From JBJGXI01 sp045635475 (GTDB taxonomy: Bacteria > Bacillota > Bacilli > Bacillales > Amphibacillaceae): a stretch of DNA of 64,000 bases. The position numbers and the translations under genes are program-made. The stretch is from the NCBI RefSeq assembly GCF_045635475.1, contig NZ_JBJGXI010000002.1, positions 62,001 through 126,000 of the forward strand, given 5' to 3'. This document shows, piece by piece, positions 42,719-51,925 of this stretch (position 1 is its first letter; the number at the start of each line of letters is the position of its first letter). The notes beneath the pieces were generated by a model, which was not told the origin of the DNA, did not search any database, and saw only the letters and a list, made by a program, of their open reading frames with translations.

Positions 42719-43036
42719 TTACCACCAAATAAGTACAGCTAATGTCAATACAGTCAAAAATGCTACTGCTGCCCCACCATACATCATTAAAGCGGGCATT
42801 TCATGTCCTTTATGGCTCATATGCATAAAATAGTAAAGTTGAAAACCTACTTGCACAACTGCTAGAACAAGCAGTACAGGTATAACGAACAATTTATCTA
42901 GCTGAGCATTTACCATGGCAAAAGCAATAATGGTAAATACGATCATTAAAGCAAACGTAATAACCTGCTGCTTCATTTCTTCCTTTTTCTTATGTCTATG
43001 ATAATCCGTATTGGTATTAGTGGTGTTTTCTGCCAT
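42719..43036 (-). CDS. ctaF: Cytochrome caa3 oxidase subunit IV
   Basis: A 105-residue protein with three membrane helices of the bacterial COX4 family; HRHKKKEEMKQQVITFALMI and VGFQLYYFMHMSHKGHE are typical. It stabilises the oxidase complex. It starts 3 bases after ctaE. Confidence 0.94.
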   Translation of the reverse strand: MAENTTNTNTDYHRHKKKEEMKQQVITFALMIVFTIIAFAMVNAQLDKLFVIPVLLVLAVVQVGFQLYYFMHMSHKGHEMPALMMYGGAAVAFLTVLTLAVLIWW

Positions 43037-43039
43037 TGA

Positions 43040-43660
43040 TTACCCCACCTTTCCCATCAGATATACGACTGTGAAGATAAATACCCATACAACGTCAATA
43101 AAGTGCCAATATAAACTTGCAATATAAAACTTAGGTGCATTATACAAGTCTAATCCACGTTTAGCGTTTCGTAGCATTAGTACAATAATCCAAGACAATC
43201 CGAATGCTACGTGTCCTCCGTGGAAGCCAACTAATGTGTAAAATGCTGAGCCAAATGCAGATGATCGGAATGTAAAATGTTCTCCATGAATGTAATGATA
43301 AAATTCATATAATTCACATCCTAAAAAGCCTAGACCTAAAAGAACCGTAATTCCTAACCATAACTGCATTTTAGAAAAATCATTATTTTTCATATGGTAC
43401 ATCGCATATACACTTGTTAAGGAACTTGTCAATAATAACATTGTCATTAAGAATACAAGACCTAAGCTAAACAGTTCTTCTGCAGGTGGATCCTGCATGT
43501 TCGAACCTTTTAAAGCAAGATACGTTCCAAATAGACTAGCGAAAAGTACTGTCTCTCCACCAAGAAAAAACCAAAAACCTAGAAATTTATTTTTTCCTTC
43601 TAAAGTGGCTTTTTCTGGATTTTCTGGCATTACGTCAGGTTTTAACGTATGTTCACTCAT
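43040..43660 (-). CDS. ctaE: Cytochrome caa3 oxidase subunit III
   Basis: A 206-residue COX3 family membrane protein with five helices (LGFWFFLGGETVLFASLFGT, TLVGFHGGHVAFGLSW, YWHFIDVVWVFIF). The ATG overlaps the ctaD stop (TAATG), so translation is coupled. Confidence 0.97.
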   Translation of the reverse strand: MSEHTLKPDVMPENPEKATLEGKNKFLGFWFFLGGETVLFASLFGTYLALKGSNMQDPPAEELFSLGLVFLMTMLLLTSSLTSVYAMYHMKNNDFSKMQLWLGITVLLGLGFLGCELYEFYHYIHGEHFTFRSSAFGSAFYTLVGFHGGHVAFGLSWIIVLMLRNAKRGLDLYNAPKFYIASLYWHFIDVVWVFIFTVVYLMGKVG

Positions 43661-45516
43661 TACAATCCAGCCTCCTTATCAAGGTCTTCTTTATGAATAT
43701 GGTGGCCATGATCATCTTTAACTGAGCGGATAAACATCGCCCCTAAAGCAATACCCATACCAAGGAAAACAAGTGATAACCACGCTAGGTTTTCTGTTTG
43801 ATAAATAAAACCGAAACCAGCAATAAACCAACCAACACCCATTACAAAAGGTAATATTGTAGCGTTTGGCATGTGAATATCATCAACAGGTTCAGATGGT
43901 GTCATTCCTTTTCTACCTTCCATTTTTTCAATCCATAACGGATCTAAACCACGAACTAAAGGTATTTGTTTAAAGTTATAGTGTGGTGGCGGTGACGGAA
44001 TTGACCACTCTAAAGTACGACCATCCCAAGGGTCATTGCCGACTTTCTCTCCTTTTACTTGTGTACGAATAATATTGTAGAAGAAAATTATCACACCGAC
44101 AGCCATTAAAAAGGCACCAATGGTACTGATCATATTACCTGTATTTAATTGTTGACCATCTAAGAAAACAGCGTACCTACGCGGCATACCCATAAGTCCT
44201 AGGAAATGCTGGATAAAGAATGTTAGATGGAAGCCAAAGAAAAATGTCCAAAACGATATTTTTCCTAATTTCTCATCAAGAATTGTTCCAAAAATCTTCG
44301 GCCACCAGTAATGTAAAGCAGCAAAAAGACCGAATACTACACCACCAACGATAACATAGTGGAAGTGCGCAACTACGAAATAAGAATCATGGTATTGATA
44401 ATCTGCTGAAGCTGCGGCTAACATGACACCAGTCATTCCACCAATTGTAAATGTAGGGATAAAACCGAGCGTCCAAAGCATTGCAGAATTAATTCGGATG
44501 CTACCACCCCACATTGTAAACAACCAGTTAAATATTTTGATACCTGTTGGAACAGCAATAGCCATTGTTGCAACAGCAAAGATTGAGTTTGCAGCAGGTC
44601 CTAAACCAACTGTAAACATGTGGTGAGCCCAAACCATGAATCCTAAGAAACCTATTAATACAGTCGCAAATACCATTGCTGAATAACCGAATAAGCGTTT
44701 CTTAGAAAATGTAGGAAGTATATCACTAAATACTCCAAATGCCGGAAGTATTAAAATATATACTTCTGGGTGCCCGAAAATCCAGAATAAATGCTCCCAG
44801 ATTACGGAGTTACCGCCCATATTTGCATCGAAGAATCCTGAACCAAATAATCGGTCAAACATTAATAAGAACAATCCAACGGTTAATGCTGGAAATGCAA
44901 ATAATATTAAAGCACTTGTCACAAATACTGTCCAGGTAAATAATGGCATACGCATATAAGTCATACCTGGAGCACGCATGTTAACAATCGTAACAAGGAA
45001 ATTAATTCCCCCCATTAGTGTACCTGCACCAGATATCTGAAGACCGAGTATGTAAAAATCAACCCCATGTCCAGGTGAAATCGTTGATAGTGGTGCATAT
45101 GCCGTCCACCCTGCATCAGGTGCACCTCCAAGGAACCAACTACAGTTCATTAAAATACCACCAAATAAAAACAACCAAAATCCAAGGGCATTTAAAAATG
45201 GAAATGCTACATCTCGTGCACCAATTTGTAATGGCACGACCGCATTCATGAATGCGAATATAATTGGCATGGCTGCAAAAAAGATCATTGTTGTTCCATG
45301 CATTGTAAATAATTCATTATAAAACCCCGCACTAACTACGTCATTCGACGGGAACATTAGCTGGATTCTAATCACCATTGCTTCAAGCCCACCAAGAAGG
45401 AAGAAGAACCCTCCACCAATCAAATAAAGTATAGCTATTTTCTTATGATCGACAGTGGTTAAATAATCCCACAAAGTAGCGCCGAAGCCTTTGTTCTGCG
45501 CAATTGTTGTACTCAC
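43660..45516 (-). CDS. ctaD: Cytochrome caa3 oxidase subunit I
   Basis: A 618-residue heme-copper oxidase catalytic subunit. It has the heme a ligand region TMHGTTMIFFAAMP, the copper-B and cross-linked tyrosine motif FGHPEVYILILPAFG, and the heme a3/heme a region YHDSYFVVAHFHYV. The proton-channel residues usual for A-type oxidases (NALGFWLF with the nearby D-channel) appear conserved. Two extra C-terminal helices (PFVMGVGWFIAGFGFIY and LAWLSLVFLGMGIALGAMF) follow, as in Bacillus CtaD. The start is GTG with GGAGG. Confidence 0.98.
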   Translation of the reverse strand: MSTTIAQNKGFGATLWDYLTTVDHKKIAILYLIGGGFFFLLGGLEAMVIRIQLMFPSNDVVSAGFYNELFTMHGTTMIFFAAMPIIFAFMNAVVPLQIGARDVAFPFLNALGFWLFLFGGILMNCSWFLGGAPDAGWTAYAPLSTISPGHGVDFYILGLQISGAGTLMGGINFLVTIVNMRAPGMTYMRMPLFTWTVFVTSALILFAFPALTVGLFLLMFDRLFGSGFFDANMGGNSVIWEHLFWIFGHPEVYILILPAFGVFSDILPTFSKKRLFGYSAMVFATVLIGFLGFMVWAHHMFTVGLGPAANSIFAVATMAIAVPTGIKIFNWLFTMWGGSIRINSAMLWTLGFIPTFTIGGMTGVMLAAASADYQYHDSYFVVAHFHYVIVGGVVFGLFAALHYWWPKIFGTILDEKLGKISFWTFFFGFHLTFFIQHFLGLMGMPRRYAVFLDGQQLNTGNMISTIGAFLMAVGVIIFFYNIIRTQVKGEKVGNDPWDGRTLEWSIPSPPPHYNFKQIPLVRGLDPLWIEKMEGRKGMTPSEPVDDIHMPNATILPFVMGVGWFIAGFGFIYQTENLAWLSLVFLGMGIALGAMFIRSVKDDHGHHIHKEDLDKEAGL

Positions 45517-45563
45517 GCGTAAAAACCTCCCTTAACCTCTTCCATCCCATTATTGTATTTATA

Positions 45564-46631
45564 TTACTTTGTACTGTCTGGAGTAATGTCTGACGGCTGT
45601 AGCTGTAATAAATAATCTGCTATCTTACCCGCTTCATCTTTTGTTAATTTTTTATCTTCATCCGTTAGATACTCCGCGTTAACCATTTTATTTCCTGGTT
45701 TAATTGACTCGGGATCCAAAATCCATTTCACTAAATTTTCTTTTGTTAGTTCTTCAAAACCCGCTAGCTTATCCCTGCTACCAATATTTGTTAAACTTGG
45801 TGCAAGTGCTACTGGTGAGGAACCAATTGCGTGGCAGGATAAACAGTTAGCTTCTGTAAGAAGACTCTGCCCTTCTTGTGCACTTACCGATTCTGGCTGT
45901 GCATCAGGGTTTACATTTTGCATATCTGCTACCCATTGATCGAACTCTTCTCGACTAACAGCTATAACTTTAAAATCCATTAGTGAGTGAGATGTTCCAC
46001 AATATTCGGCACATTTCCCCCAATAGACGCCTTCTTCATATGCTTCAATGTACATTGTGTTCTCATTTTCTGGATTCGTATCCATTTTCCCTGAGAGTGC
46101 AGGCACCCAGAAGGAATGCAGTACATCACTAGACATCATATTAAGGTATACCTTTTCGCCAGTAGGAATATATAAATCCTGACTTGTTTGAATCTCTTCT
46201 CCTTCATAATTAAAATGCCACCAAAATTGGTTAGCAGTCACATTAATATTCAAAGAATCCTCCGCAGCAGTTTCATCTGCTAAATCAAAAATTACTGATA
46301 CTGTTGGAACAGCAATAACAATTAATAGCAAAATCGGGATAACTGTCCAAACTATTTCTAATGCTTTATTCCCCTCTGTTTGTTTCGGTATAAAATCTTC
46401 TTGACCTTTCTTTTGGCGATAACGGACTAAGACAATTGTGTAAATAACCATTACCACTAAAAATACGACTATCATAACTACTAATGATAGGACAATAATA
46501 TACAATGATGCCTCTGAACCGTACCCCTTAGGTATAAAGGCGGTCAAGTTTTCCTTCCCACACCCTGAAAGTATTAATGAAAGTAAACTTAATAAAAACA
46601 GTGTGCGGACTTTTCCCATCCAACCTTTCAT
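45564..46631 (-). CDS. ctaC: Cytochrome caa3 oxidase subunit II with cytochrome c domain
   Basis: A 355-residue lipoprotein. Signal and lipobox (SLLSLILSGC) are followed by two membrane helices, a CuA cupredoxin domain (VLHSFWVPALSGK, then GKCAEYCGTSHSLMDF) and a fused C-terminal cytochrome c with ANCLSCHAIG (CxxCH) and a distal Met in KPGNKMVNAEYL. The heme domain makes this a caa3 rather than aa3 oxidase. The ATG of MKGWMGKV follows AGAGAGG; the longer frame is not used. Confidence 0.97.
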   Translation of the reverse strand: MKGWMGKVRTLFLLSLLSLILSGCGKENLTAFIPKGYGSEASLYIIVLSLVVMIVVFLVVMVIYTIVLVRYRQKKGQEDFIPKQTEGNKALEIVWTVIPILLLIVIAVPTVSVIFDLADETAAEDSLNINVTANQFWWHFNYEGEEIQTSQDLYIPTGEKVYLNMMSSDVLHSFWVPALSGKMDTNPENENTMYIEAYEEGVYWGKCAEYCGTSHSLMDFKVIAVSREEFDQWVADMQNVNPDAQPESVSAQEGQSLLTEANCLSCHAIGSSPVALAPSLTNIGSRDKLAGFEELTKENLVKWILDPESIKPGNKMVNAEYLTDEDKKLTKDEAGKIADYLLQLQPSDITPDSTK

Positions 46632-46702
46632 GCAAATACCTCTCTTTCTGTTTCTTTGCTTCTTTTTATTATTTAACAATTAAGATATATTAAATACCCT
46701 AA

Positions 46703-47647
46703 TTAATGAATAACTGGTGGAATTGTTATAATAATCATTGTCACAAATATTACCATTAAATAATATAAAGAGTACATAAACATGTGATGAGCCCATTTCA
46801 AATCATTCTTCACAAAGAAACCACGAATTCCGATAATGAGCCAGCCAAGCGTACTAATAGACGCTATAATCAAAAATATATTTCCTAAAGAATATAGATA
46901 AAATGGCAATGGTAATAAGCATGCCACATAAATCACAATTTGTCTTTTGGTTATTGAAAATCCATGGACTACTGGTAGCATTGGGATCCCCGCAGCCTTG
47001 TATTCATCACTCTTTTTCATAGCAAGTGCTAGAAAATGAGGTGTCTGCCAAATAAACATAATTAAAAACAAAATAATTGCTTCCATGTGAATCATAGGAC
47101 TAACTGCTGCCCAGCCAATCAATGGCGGCACGGCACCAGACAAACTTCCAATTGCTGTGTTAATTGTGTATCTTCTTTTTGACCACATTGTATATAGTAC
47201 AACATAGGAAAACCAACCAATAATGCCAAACACAGCTGCTTCTATCGTAGTTAATAGTAACAAGCTAACTCCTATAATAGTTGATACAATTCCTAATATT
47301 AATACATGAGATAAAGAAATACTTCCGGTAACTGTTGGACGTTTTCTTGTTCTTGACATGATTGGATCTATGTCACGGTCGTAATAGTTATTAAGAATAC
47401 ATCCACCCGCGATGACGAACGTTGTGCCTAACATTGTTAGTAAAAATCTATCCCAATATTGCATAAAGGTTGACCCTGTATAAAACAATGCTAACCAAAA
47501 ACCAGCAAACGTTGTCAATAGGTTGGAGTTAATAATCCCAGTCTTAATAAGTGCTTTGTAATCAGACCATGTAGCACTGTGATTATCTTTACTAGTAGCT
47601 TGGATCATTCTTGCTGATGAAGTAGATTGTATTTTTTGCATGTCCAC
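46703..47647 (-). CDS. ctaB: Protoheme IX farnesyltransferase CtaB (heme O synthase)
   Basis: A UbiA-type prenyltransferase of about 314 residues with nine membrane helices that farnesylates heme B to heme O. The first Asp-rich motif is NNYYDRDIDPIMSRTRKRPT; LIWQTPHFLALAMKKSDEYKAAGIPM holds the second. Start may be the GTG at 47645-47647 or the ATG six bases on; AAAGGGGG lies upstream. It is divergent from ctaA, which acts on its product. Confidence 0.96.
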   Translation of the reverse strand: MDMQKIQSTSSARMIQATSKDNHSATWSDYKALIKTGIINSNLLTTFAGFWLALFYTGSTFMQYWDRFLLTMLGTTFVIAGGCILNNYYDRDIDPIMSRTRKRPTVTGSISLSHVLILGIVSTIIGVSLLLLTTIEAAVFGIIGWFSYVVLYTMWSKRRYTINTAIGSLSGAVPPLIGWAAVSPMIHMEAIILFLIMFIWQTPHFLALAMKKSDEYKAAGIPMLPVVHGFSITKRQIVIYVACLLPLPFYLYSLGNIFLIIASISTLGWLIIGIRGFFVKNDLKWAHHMFMYSLYYLMVIFVTMIIITIPPVIH

Positions 47648-48234
47648 GTTACCCCCTTTCTAACTCTATCCACACTTGTTCGCTCAATTAGTATAACCTA
47701 TTCCTTTCGAAGCAACCAACATTGCAAACTGTTCAATCTAAAAGATGTGAATAAATACGTATATACCTTTAGAGCAATCGTTCGTTTTTCACACAGTCAG
47801 TTCATGATTAGATTCGAGACAAAATTAACGGATTATACATCTATTGTATCACGGATTAACATTTCCATCTATTTCGACACTACCTAGTATGCACGATTCT
47901 AACGCTAAATTTTGTGACGAATTTGTGAATCTTTGTCACAAATTAAAAATAAAAGGCATTTTTGCCTTTATGATCATTTAGGAAACATACATAATAGATA
48001 ATAGTCACTACTATTATCATTGTCTCATATGGAATTATAATGACGTAAATCCCCTTATTTATTTCTAGCAAACTCACTCTTACAATGCAAGTCTTTTTTT
48101 AACTTTATAGTGAAATTAGTTGTTGAACATGATACGATATCTTTTGAGCTTTTTAATAGTTACTATAATTCCAAGGGAAAACATACTAGTAAAACTTAAT
48201 TGGTACTATCCACTTGGATATTTGAGGTGCAAAT
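47648..48234. promoter_or_regulatory. ctaA-ctaB divergent regulatory gap
   Basis: This 587-base AT-rich gap holds promoters for both directions. Three ResD-like boxes lie at 47911-47943 (own entry). A small stem AAAAGGCA with TGCCTTTA follows at 47952-47970. The last 200 bases before ctaA show no clear promoter beyond AT-rich stretches. No plausible gene is present. Confidence 0.6.
47911..47943. promoter_or_regulatory. Three ResD-type boxes
   Basis: TTTGTGACG (47911-47919), TTTGTGAAT (47922-47930) and, on the opposite strand, TTTGTGACA (47935-47943). The middle one is an exact match to the published ResD consensus TTTGTGAAT. B. subtilis ctaA is activated by ResD, so a role in ctaA and perhaps ctaB control is likely. 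The outer two also form the inverted pair TTGTGAC...GTCACAA. Confidence 0.6.
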
Positions 48235-49134
48235 ATGATTACTTTTTTAAAGAGATTAGCTGTAACTGCAACAATTACCATGATCCTTGTATTACTCGGT
48301 GGGGCATTAGTAACAAAAACAGATTCTGGTATGGGTTGTGGAGCAAACTGGCCTAATTGCGAAGGGGCATTCTCCCCAGCATTACTTATTGAATTAAGCC
48401 ACCGGCTTGTCTCTGGAGTTGCTGGATTAGTTGTATTATTATTAGCAATCTTGTCATGGAAATATATCGGCCACATAAGAGAAGCAAAATTCCTTTCTTT
48501 TATTTCCGCTTTCTTTCTCATATTACAAGGCTTAATCGGAGCTGCAGCGGTTTTATGGGCTCAATCAGATTTTATCTTGGCATTGCACTTTGGTATATCT
48601 CTTATTTCCTATGCCTCGGTATTTCTACTAACCATATTAATTTTTGAAGTTGATAAAAAATTTGATGCCGATTCATTAATTATTGATAAACCTTTACGCA
48701 TACAAATATATAGTCTCACTGCCTACATTTTATTTGTAGTTTATACTGGTGCATTAGTAAGACATATGGATTCTAGCTTAGCGTGTACCGGTTGGCCATT
48801 TTGTGATAGAGGTGCATCATTTGATCTTTCCTATAATCTTGGTCAATGGGTACATATGGGGCATCGGTTAGTTGCTGGTATTGCATTAATCTGGACAGCC
48901 TTGCTGTTCATCCGCGTCTATAAAACATTTAAAAACAGTAGAGTAATGATCTGGGGATGGACCATAGCATTTAGTTTGATCGTTATTCAAGTGTTATTAG
49001 GAGCAATGATTATTTTCACTTACGCCCATTTACTATTTGCTTTACTACACGCACTTGTGATTACGATATTTTTCGGGTTACTTTGTTACTTCATTTTATT
49101 AGCTTCAAGAAGTGCTACTAAAAAATCCCTCTAA
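48235..49134 (+). CDS. ctaA: Heme A synthase CtaA
   Basis: A 299-residue membrane enzyme with eight helices that converts heme O to heme A. Two Cys-pair loops are present, MGCGANWPNCEG and SLACTGWPFCDRG, as in Bacillus-type CtaA. Conserved heme histidines lie in LSHRLVSG, LHFGISL, HMGHRLVAG and LLHALV. The ATG follows GAGGTGC. The 5' arm of its terminator overlaps the last codons. Confidence 0.96.
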   Translation: MITFLKRLAVTATITMILVLLGGALVTKTDSGMGCGANWPNCEGAFSPALLIELSHRLVSGVAGLVVLLLAILSWKYIGHIREAKFLSFISAFFLILQGLIGAAAVLWAQSDFILALHFGISLISYASVFLLTILIFEVDKKFDADSLIIDKPLRIQIYSLTAYILFVVYTGALVRHMDSSLACTGWPFCDRGASFDLSYNLGQWVHMGHRLVAGIALIWTALLFIRVYKTFKNSRVMIWGWTIAFSLIVIQVLLGAMIIFTYAHLLFALLHALVITIFFGLLCYFILLASRSATKKSL

Positions 49135-49153
49135 ATATAAGAGGGATTTTTTT
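49121..49153 (+). terminator. Terminator overlapping the ctaA 3' end
   Basis: AAAAATCCCTCT (49121-49132) pairs with AGAGGGATTTTT (49140-49151) around a 7-base loop that holds the stop codon; T-run to 49153. The stem encodes the last residues (KKSL). Confidence 0.88.
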
Positions 49154-49297
49154 AAAAAGATAAGAAAGTATATGAATGTGGAAGTTTCTAGCTCCATGCG
49201 TCAGAAACTTGATGCCTTCATGAATCACTTTACGAAAAGTCATTATCGATTCGCACCAGTCACTACGTTTCTAAACGGGCGCTCTGTGCTTTTCTTA
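49154..49297 (+). repeat. Interspersed tctag-type repeat after ctaA
   Basis: Linker GATAAGAAAGTATATGAATG is followed by TTTCTAGCTCCATGCGTCAG and ends CTCTGTGCTTTTCTTA. It lies between convergent ctaA and ftsW, where B. subtilis has pycA. Confidence 0.75.
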
Positions 49298-49312
49298 ATT
49301 ATAGGCATCGAA

Positions 49313-50515
49313 TTAATTAGACCGTGTTTTTCCTGCTTTATTATTTACGGAATAATATTTAAATGCAGGTTGCTCTTCGGTTGTGTCTACTTCATCGACT
49401 TGATTAAATTCCTGCATCTTTACCGACCTAGCAATGTTATTTAATATTCCCATAGAAACCATCATTACTAACAGAGACGACCCTCCATAGCTTACAAATG
49501 GTAAAGGTATACCTGTTATAGGAAGAATTCCACTAACAACACCTAAATTTATAAAGCTTTGAATACCAATCATGGAAGAAATCCCTATTGCTAATAGTGA
49601 ACCAAAACTGTCGCGGCACTTCCATGAAATAAATAATCCTCTAAGTACGATTGTAGCTAACAAACCAATAACTATAATTACACCAATAAAACCAAGTTCC
49701 TCAGCAATTACAGCCATAATAAAATCGGTATGCGGTTGTGTTAAATAGCCCAGTTTTTGGACTCCTTGTCCCAAACCTTCACCAGTAAATCCGCCTGTCC
49801 CAATTGCAACGTAAGATTGTATGAGCTGATAACCACCATCCTCTGGGTCTAAAAAGGGCTGGTAGGCACCTGTGAAACGGGAAATCCTTTCAGCGGTTAC
49901 CATCTTTAATATTAGAGTAAAACCGAGTCCTACTGCGGATACAATCAATAAGGATAAATGAGTTAATTTAATACCTGAACTAATAATTACATTACATGCA
50001 ATCAGAAAGATTATTGCCGCTGTTCCGATATCTGGTTGTCTCGCGATTAACGCCAAGATTATGCCCGTTAGCACTAAAGGAGGTAGCACGGCCTTCGTGA
50101 AGTCCGTTATATACTTTTGCTTTTTTGAATAGATTGAGGCTAAATAAATAATTAAGCCTAATTTCACTATCTCAGAAGGTTGAAATTGGAATGGCCCTAC
50201 TTCAATCCATGACCTTGCATTGCCTACTGAATCTCCAATAAAGAGAACCAAAATTAATAAAGCAACCATAATAACTACAATTAGCTTCATTAATCTTTGA
50301 TAAAGCTGATAAGGAATAAAACAAACAATAATAAAAGCTATAGTACTAATACCAAACCATTTGCTTTGCTGCATCATAAAAAAATTACTGGGTACACCAT
50401 GTTCCACTACGGCAACTACCATACTGGCACTATAAATCATTACAATACCAAATGCAGTTAGAATTAACGGAGTAATAGCCAGGGTGAAGTCAAATGATTT
50501 CCATTTTTTAAACAT
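49313..50515 (-). CDS. ftsW: Division SEDS glycosyltransferase FtsW
   Basis: A 400-residue SEDS polymerase that makes septal glycan with PBP2B. Motifs are NARSWIEVGPFQFQPSEIVKL, FLDPEDGGYQLIQSYVAIG and QPHTDFIMAVIAEELGFIG. A polar C-terminal tail of about 40 residues follows the last helix. The ATG of MFKKWKSF follows AAAGGAG, 33 codons inside the open frame. Its map place after ylaN agrees with B. subtilis ftsW (ylaO), and it is distinct from spoVE at 9623. Confidence 0.95.
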   Translation of the reverse strand: MFKKWKSFDFTLAITPLILTAFGIVMIYSASMVVAVVEHGVPSNFFMMQQSKWFGISTIAFIIVCFIPYQLYQRLMKLIVVIMVALLILVLFIGDSVGNARSWIEVGPFQFQPSEIVKLGLIIYLASIYSKKQKYITDFTKAVLPPLVLTGIILALIARQPDIGTAAIIFLIACNVIISSGIKLTHLSLLIVSAVGLGFTLILKMVTAERISRFTGAYQPFLDPEDGGYQLIQSYVAIGTGGFTGEGLGQGVQKLGYLTQPHTDFIMAVIAEELGFIGVIIVIGLLATIVLRGLFISWKCRDSFGSLLAIGISSMIGIQSFINLGVVSGILPITGIPLPFVSYGGSSLLVMMVSMGILNNIARSVKMQEFNQVDEVDTTEEQPAFKYYSVNNKAGKTRSN

Positions 50516-50595
50516 AAAATTACTCCTTTGATTAAGAAGAAAGTGGTGTGAATAATAATAAATTTCCTGGATATGTAGAGTATAATAGTAAGAAT

Positions 50596-50625
50596 AAAAA
50601 AACCCCGCCAGCATGGCTAAGGGTT
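50596..50625 (-). terminator. Terminator after ylaN
   Basis: AACCC with GGGTT plus GCCA with TGGC (50601-50625) form a bulged stem followed by seven Ts on the minus strand. It separates ylaN from ftsW. Confidence 0.7.
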
Positions 50626-50655
50626 ATTTATAAGAAAGTACACAGTAAATGAGCA

Positions 50656-50937
50656 TCATGAATTTTGTGCTGCTTCGTGTAGTACATTCAATTGCCTTTC
50701 CAGATTCTCTAGAAGTTTTTTTCCGTCCTCTGCGTTTACAAGATTCAATCTTACTGCGAAATCAATTTCCCTTGATAAGCCAAACATTTGTGTATCTAAT
50801 ACCTCTTCATACAATGGACATTGAGGCATTGTTAGATTGTCCATTTGGACTTTAATTAATTTTAAGATTTTATCAGCATCGGCCTTAAGAAGGGCATAGG
50901 CTTTTTCAGAATTACTCACGGCCGTTTCAGGTATCAA
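50656..50937 (-). CDS. ylaN: YlaN family iron-linked protein (UPF0358)
   Basis: A 93-residue helical protein, exactly the B. subtilis length, with ILKLIKVQMDNLTMPQCPLY and EEVLDTQMFGLSREIDFAVR nearly invariant. YlaN is essential in B. subtilis under normal iron; the S. aureus protein is reported to bind Fe(II) and relieve Fur repression. The start is TTG at 50935-50937 with GGAGGGG at 8 bases; the longer frame is rejected. Confidence 0.92.
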   Translation of the reverse strand: MIPETAVSNSEKAYALLKADADKILKLIKVQMDNLTMPQCPLYEEVLDTQMFGLSREIDFAVRLNLVNAEDGKKLLENLERQLNVLHEAAQNS

Positions 50938-51154
50938 AGAAATCCCCTCCGTTAAACAAAACTTTCTTCTATTTATTTTATCCTTTATGGGACAAAAATG
51001 CAAGATAACTATATATATCTTAATAAACAAATAGAAATTTTATCAAACTAAACAGTAAAATATTCACATGTGATTGATAAAAGGTGATTTCGAGTCCAAA
51101 TGAATGATTTTTGTTACTTTCTTTGCTATGCTAACAAAGAAGGAGGCTGATACC

Positions 51155-51643
51155 GTGATAGTGCAATTAACAGGGAATGTTACGTACCCGATTACTTTAG
51201 ATCCAACTGTATGGATATTTGATGATAGAAAGCTAATTTTTGAAGAAGCATTTTCTAATAATATTCAAAAAAAGACGGATAATGATGAAATAAAAAACGC
51301 TTCATTACGATGGCAAAAAGAATATCACCCCAAAATGATAAATCCGCCAGTAAATAAAACTATTTCTAAAGCTGAACGAGAAAATATTTTTATTTATACA
51401 TATGTTATGCCAATTACAGATTTTGTTAATCATTCCGAAATAAAACAAGAAGCAAAACAGGCAAAAATTGTTACAACTAAAGGTGACCAGATTATTACAC
51501 TTGATCAATTAAAGCAATGCTTACTATTATTTGCTAAAGCTGGCAAACCTATTACAGATGATGGGCCTGTCCATTTATATTTTCAAGATGGATCAAATAA
51601 GCAAGAACCTATTAAGGGTGTTACCAAAATCGTTATTGAGTAA
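51155..51643 (+). CDS. Conserved protein, probably YlaL-like
   Basis: A 162-residue soluble protein beginning VIVQLTGNVTYPITLDPTVWIFDDRKLIFEEAF. I recognise it as a conserved Bacillaceae protein often given a peptidyl-prolyl isomerase label without visible PPIase motifs; position beside ylaN suggests YlaL. The start is GTG behind AGGAGG at 8 bases. Function unknown. Confidence 0.7.
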   Translation: MIVQLTGNVTYPITLDPTVWIFDDRKLIFEEAFSNNIQKKTDNDEIKNASLRWQKEYHPKMINPPVNKTISKAERENIFIYTYVMPITDFVNHSEIKQEAKQAKIVTTKGDQIITLDQLKQCLLLFAKAGKPITDDGPVHLYFQDGSNKQEPIKGVTKIVIE

Positions 51644-51665
51644 TTACATATACAGATAGCTCACG

Positions 51666-51712
51666 AAGGCTGACTCGGAAATCACGATCCGTTGTCAGTC
51701 TTTATTTATTTT
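51666..51712 (+). terminator. Terminator after the YlaL-like gene
   Basis: AAGGCTGAC (51666-51674) pairs with GTCAGTCTT (51694-51702) with one wobble, extended inside by CGGA and TCCG, followed by TTTATTTATTTT. Confidence 0.75.
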
Positions 51713-51759
51713 AGGAATTAAAAAACGAATCGGCGCACTTCGTTATTGTTCAAAAATAT

Positions 51760-51835
51760 GAAGATCTTGCACTCCAATTAGCGAGACACCTCTCACTTCC
51801 GCTTACTGTTAAACGAATGCATTTTCTTTTCCTAT
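51760..51835 (+). repeat. Degenerate tctag-type repeat fragment
   Basis: CTTGCACTCCAATTAGCGAG and CACTTCCGCTTACTGTTAAA resemble the short form at 34029-34105, but the ends are worn. The 282-base gap before ylaJ holds only this and the terminator. Confidence 0.4.
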
Positions 51836-51925
51836 TCTCATTTCATTCCTTATGCATAAACAACCAAAAAACAACAAAAAATAGTCTGTAACGGAAGATA
51901 ATTGTAACGAAGGAGGAAATAATGT

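Noticed and set aside
47627..47887. 86-codon plus-strand frame in the ctaA-ctaB gap
   Set aside because: It starts inside ctaB, has no ribosome-binding site and no protein-like composition.
47922..47941. Rex operator TTGTGA-N7-TCACAA
   Set aside because: The spacing is one base longer than the Rex site, while the ResD consensus is matched exactly.
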